8,637 nt of DNA from JAWXCM01 sp034408745. GTDB taxonomy: Bacteria > Acidobacteriota > Terriglobia > Bryobacterales > Bryobacteraceae. Made by a program: the position numbers and the translations under genes. A model generated the notes under the pieces. It had not been told where the DNA came from. It did not search any database and was given only the letters and a program-made list of their open reading frames with translations. The stretch covers positions 1-8,637 of the forward strand of contig JAWXCM010000281.1 of assembly GCA_034408745.1 (NCBI GenBank), given 5' to 3'. Below, one piece after another: positions 6,901 through 8,637 of the stretch; position 1 is the stretch's first letter, and each line of letters starts with the position of its first letter.

Positions 6901-7588
6901 GCTGGACACGCAGTCCTTCGATCCCTCACTGACAGCGGTTTCAAGCGGCGCCAGCCAGACAGCGGGCAATGCGCCGTTCGATATCTATAACCGGCGCGAC
7001 AACTACGCGCGCTCGGACTTTGATCGCCGGCACGTGGTGCAGTCGAACTTTGTCTACGAACTTCCGTTCGGCCGTGGGAAGCGGTTCGGCGACGCCCTGA
7101 ACGGCGTGGTGGACCGCGTGGTCGGTGGCTGGCAGGTGGCGGGCATCTGGCGTTTTCAGACGGGCCGTCCGATGACGCTGTTTTCCGGCTTCAATACCTA
7201 CAACATCGGCAACAGCAGCACCGTCAACTGCAACGGCTGCACCAGTCGGAACCTGGGCACGCTGCACGACGAAGCCGGCATTCTGTGGTGGTTCACACCG
7301 GAGGAGCGGGCGCAGTTCACCAGTCCCGCCGCCGGAGAAAAGGGCAACACAGGACGCAACGCGTTCTCCGGACCGCAGCTGTTCAACATCGACATGACCA
7401 TGCTGAAGCGGGTGCGCATTACCGAGCGCATCGGCATGGAGTTCCGCGCCGATGCCACGAACCTGACGAACACCCCTGGCTTCGGATTTCCAACCACGGC
7501 GTTGTCGTCCGCGGTGTTCGGACGCATTCGTGACTCGGTAAATACTTCGTCGCGCAAAATTCAGCTGGGCGCTAAGTTCACCTTCTGA
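3983..7588 (+). CDS. TonB-dependent receptor, Oar-like, with N-terminal carboxypeptidase-regulatory-like domain
   Basis: This 1201-residue outer-membrane protein is likely to import a large substrate or bind surface material using TonB energy. MRKVAALPRLAALFSAMCLV plus AFGQ is a signal peptide; the Cys at 18 does not fit a lipobox. Residues about 28-110 form a Cna-B/CarboxypepD-reg-like sandwich (GTVSDSTGAAVAGAAVTL, GVYAFEALVSGNYTVEVEA, PGFRR). The plug covers about 115-255 (LKDLPIVGSRGRNPLDLILL, NYTLDGIDSNET, LNPDALSEMRIITSNATAEN, GGAVSMVSKSGSNDYHG). The rest is a large barrel with aromatic strands, ending FRADATNLTNTPGFGFPTT and a terminal KFTF, the expected outer-membrane insertion signal. 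Two cysteine pairs, C441/C456 and C1083/C1086 (NCNGCTS), may form disulfides in extracellular loops. Substrate cannot be read; proteins of this type are abundant in Acidobacteria, where polymers such as glycans are often proposed. The ATG at 3983 has no Shine-Dalgarno match. Confidence 0.95.
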   Translation: MRKVAALPRLAALFSAMCLVAFGQGTTSRFTGTVSDSTGAAVAGAAVTLISEATNANRKTKTADNGVYAFEALVSGNYTVEVEAPGFRRFASRNNRVAVGSPTTVNVSLEVGGVTERIEVQGSAEVVQTSTSGNFGTLIQENVLKDLPIVGSRGRNPLDLILLQPGVVSGSNTGGGTHVNGARDRAWNYTLDGIDSNETSAGGSQLSPIRLNPDALSEMRIITSNATAENGRNSGGAVSMVSKSGSNDYHGKGFYFYRTPRLNANEWENNVNLREKRQFVQNIVGGDLGGFLIKNKTFFYSNVQVLRARNSGLFNRTVMTQQARQGILRYAVGARNQPAGTAAASVDTAGNVAPGVNIGTYNVGTSDPQRIGLDKQIQTLIAATPLPNNYFGGDGLNTAFYTFSALQNERQYDSMVRIDHIINSKNTLFGRVSWGQQDSDCDQGNGGAPLFPGRQCTVNTKRNPRNMAFNWRWNPTPTITNELVVGRNSFAFDFQSPFADLNTYALSTPIDLVESTETGNLRKLRTWQVVDNLSWQRGAHTVKFGLNFRWQSHVDTRGSVGGLNVSPLLNFSTAINNVDPGTFNFPTTGLNTAFDQGSFQSWTNLLLGRVGQRQQSFVADGSTYKAQPYQFESLYNEYDFYIQDTWKLSRNFTVDAGLRLEMKLAPDSPSGTLIPNQAVVAGAPASNTIRWVPGQLFNNSLNNWGPSLGFAWDPFGNGKTSIRSNYRIAYDRLPTFLASGSIFQSYPGRVFALVDTDYGRTGGRLASVPKLAPPTTSPESLTQPGPANQTTNAAFDPNMKMPTTHQWAFSIQREILPKTVLEVSYIGRRAYHLLASYNANQPEVLRNGFVNEFLAVKNGGESATINRLATADSRLRAGETGSQLYRRLFPADFTNNAVATVANRIATQTQNGRSVTDLSGAGPFALIPFPQFGAAFNVFDSNAFSTYHALQMQLERRFSNGVSGQISYVWAKSLDTQSFDPSLTAVSSGASQTAGNAPFDIYNRRDNYARSDFDRRHVVQSNFVYELPFGRGKRFGDALNGVVDRVVGGWQVAGIWRFQTGRPMTLFSGFNTYNIGNSSTVNCNGCTSRNLGTLHDEAGILWWFTPEERAQFTSPAAGEKGNTGRNAFSGPQLFNIDMTMLKRVRITERIGMEFRADATNLTNTPGFGFPTTALSSAVFGRIRDSVNTSSRKIQLGAKFTF

Positions 7589-7606
7589 GGTTGCCAGGTA
7601 TTCGGG

Positions 7607-7617
7607 TGATCTGATCA
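7607..7617. repeat. Short perfect palindrome downstream of receptor gene
   Basis: TGATC-T-GATCA is a perfect 5+1+5 inverted repeat, 18 bases after the receptor stop and about 30 bases before the response-regulator start. It is followed by AAAATT, not a T-run, so it is a poor terminator. It could be a half-site dyad for a regulator or chance. Confidence 0.2.
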
Positions 7618-7648
7618 AAATTGCGAAAGGGTACTCTCGTGTTGGACC

Positions 7649-8637
7649 ATGGTGAGAATGGCAGGTGAAGCGAGTTCGGCGGACCAATGTCTGCTCGTTC
7701 ACGTCGGAAACGCGGCTGATGGGCTGCAGGCACTTCGTCCGTCGGTGATGGTGGTGGATAACGACCCGGGCATCACCCATCTGTTGGCTGAGTTGCTGTC
7801 TGATATGTGCCGCTACGTGAAAACGGCTGCGGACGGTCCAGCCGCCCTAAAGCTGCTCCGGGACCAGAGCTTCGATCTGGTAATTACAGATCTGCTCATG
7901 CCCGGCATGAGCGGTCTGGATTTGCTGGATACGATACGGAAAACCTGGCCCGATACAGGCGTGGTTCTGCTGTCCGGATGCAACGATGTGCCTCTGGCGG
8001 TGAAGGCGCTCCAGAGCGGGGCTCTGGACTACGTGGTGAAACCGCCCGACCTGGATGCGTTTCAGTTGGCGATCCACAGGGCACTGCTTCGGCAGCAGGC
8101 CGCCATGGCTCACCGGCTGCGCCTTACCAGTCTGGAAGACCTTCTGGCGGAACAAAGCCAACAGCTTACCGCACTCGGAAACTCGCTGGCCGAGGCGTCC
8201 GAACGGGCCATGGAGGCGCTGGTTACGGCGCTCGACGTCCGTGAGCGCGAGACGCAGAACCACTCGCGGCGGGTGAGCAACATTGCCCTGGCACTGGCGC
8301 AGGCCATCGGTCTGGACCGGGAGTTGTGCCGGATCGTGCGCCAGGGTGCGCTGCTGCACGACATCGGCAAGATCGGGATTCCGGACAGCATCCTGCTGCG
8401 CGCCGGTCCACTGAGTCCGCCAGAATGGGAAGTGATGCGGCGCCACCCGGAAATCGGGCACCGAATTCTGGCGGGAGTAGACGGATTGCGCGAGGCGGCG
8501 GTCCTGGTTCTTGCCCATCATGAAAGGTGGGACGGCTCGGGGTACCCGCACGGCCTCCTGGGAGCGAATATCCCCCAGGAGGCGCGGATCTTCGCGATAG
8601 CCGACTGCTTCGATGCCATGACGTCGGACCGGCCCTA
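7649..8637 (+). CDS. Response regulator with receiver and HD-GYP domains (cyclic di-GMP phosphodiesterase), partial at right edge
   Basis: The frame is open from the in-frame stop at 7607 to the window end (329 codons from ATG 7649), so the C-terminus is cut. The receiver domain (about residues 30-150) begins RPSVMVVDNDPGI. It has the phospho-acceptor D81 in DLVITDLLMPGMSGLDLL, S109 in LLSGCND and K131 in YVVKPPD. A helical, Gln/Leu-rich linker (about 143-190) leads to an HD-GYP domain: H205 (QNHSRRV), HDIGKIGIP with H237/D238/K241, H266 (RRHPEIG), HH at 290-291, GYP at 298-300 and D319 (IADCFDAM). All the metal-binding and GYP residues present in active enzymes are intact as far as the window shows. 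It would hydrolyse cyclic di-GMP in the cytoplasm when phosphorylated, like RpfG. The start is uncertain: ATG 7649, ATG 7658 (GGTGAGA just upstream) and ATG 7748 are all possible. No partner kinase is in the window. Confidence 0.9.
   Translation, partial: MVRMAGEASSADQCLLVHVGNAADGLQALRPSVMVVDNDPGITHLLAELLSDMCRYVKTAADGPAALKLLRDQSFDLVITDLLMPGMSGLDLLDTIRKTWPDTGVVLLSGCNDVPLAVKALQSGALDYVVKPPDLDAFQLAIHRALLRQQAAMAHRLRLTSLEDLLAEQSQQLTALGNSLAEASERAMEALVTALDVRERETQNHSRRVSNIALALAQAIGLDRELCRIVRQGALLHDIGKIGIPDSILLRAGPLSPPEWEVMRRHPEIGHRILAGVDGLREAAVLVLAHHERWDGSGYPHGLLGANIPQEARIFAIADCFDAMTSDRP

Noticed and set aside
7589..7648. Intrinsic terminator after the receptor gene
   Set aside because: Only a short TGATCTGATCA palindrome is present, with weak AT pairing and no following T-run.
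6941..7780. 279-residue leftward frame over the end of the receptor and start of the response regulator
   Set aside because: It overlaps two convincing rightward genes and shows no domain, signal peptide or ribosome binding site.

Overview
The window is a GC-rich bacterial chromosome segment that looks like an acidobacterium, probably of the Solibacter/Bryobacter type. That placement is an inference from protein style. There is a 1201-residue Oar-like TonB-dependent receptor with an N-terminal carboxypeptidase-regulatory-like domain. There is also a secreted Pro/Gly-rich protein with a YLIALKD...LNAQRNLEF C-terminus of a kind I associate with that phylum. No mobile element, CRISPR array, rRNA or tRNA was seen, and coding density is high.

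Layout, left to right. (1) A leftward secreted protein of unknown function starts at 372 and runs off the left edge. (2) A 148-base divergent spacer follows. (3) A rightward pair comes next: an ECF sigma factor and a small cysteine/histidine-rich protein that overlaps its end by 8 bases. (4) Converging on this pair, only 7 bases away, is a leftward outer-membrane beta-barrel gene. (5) accD, the beta subunit of acetyl-CoA carboxylase carboxyltransferase, lies upstream of the barrel gene on the same strand. (6) A 107-base divergent spacer carries an imperfect hairpin. (7) A rightward run follows: the secreted Pro/Gly-rich protein, the TonB-dependent receptor 43 bases later, and a receiver/HD-GYP response regulator about 60 bases after that, cut by the right edge.

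How the genes may work together. The sigma factor and the cysteine-rich protein look like a translationally coupled sigma/regulator module that could sense redox or metal stress. The secreted protein and the receptor may form an envelope unit. The HD-GYP protein probably lowers cyclic di-GMP in response to an unseen histidine kinase. AccD supplies malonyl-CoA synthesis and is the one clear housekeeping gene. None of these functional links is proven by the sequence. Two genes, the left partial one and the HD-GYP regulator, have no stop codon or no start partner inside the window and are easily missed by ORF listing. I found no clear evidence of a wholly new system; the best candidate for novelty is the small CxxCH protein coupled to the sigma factor.
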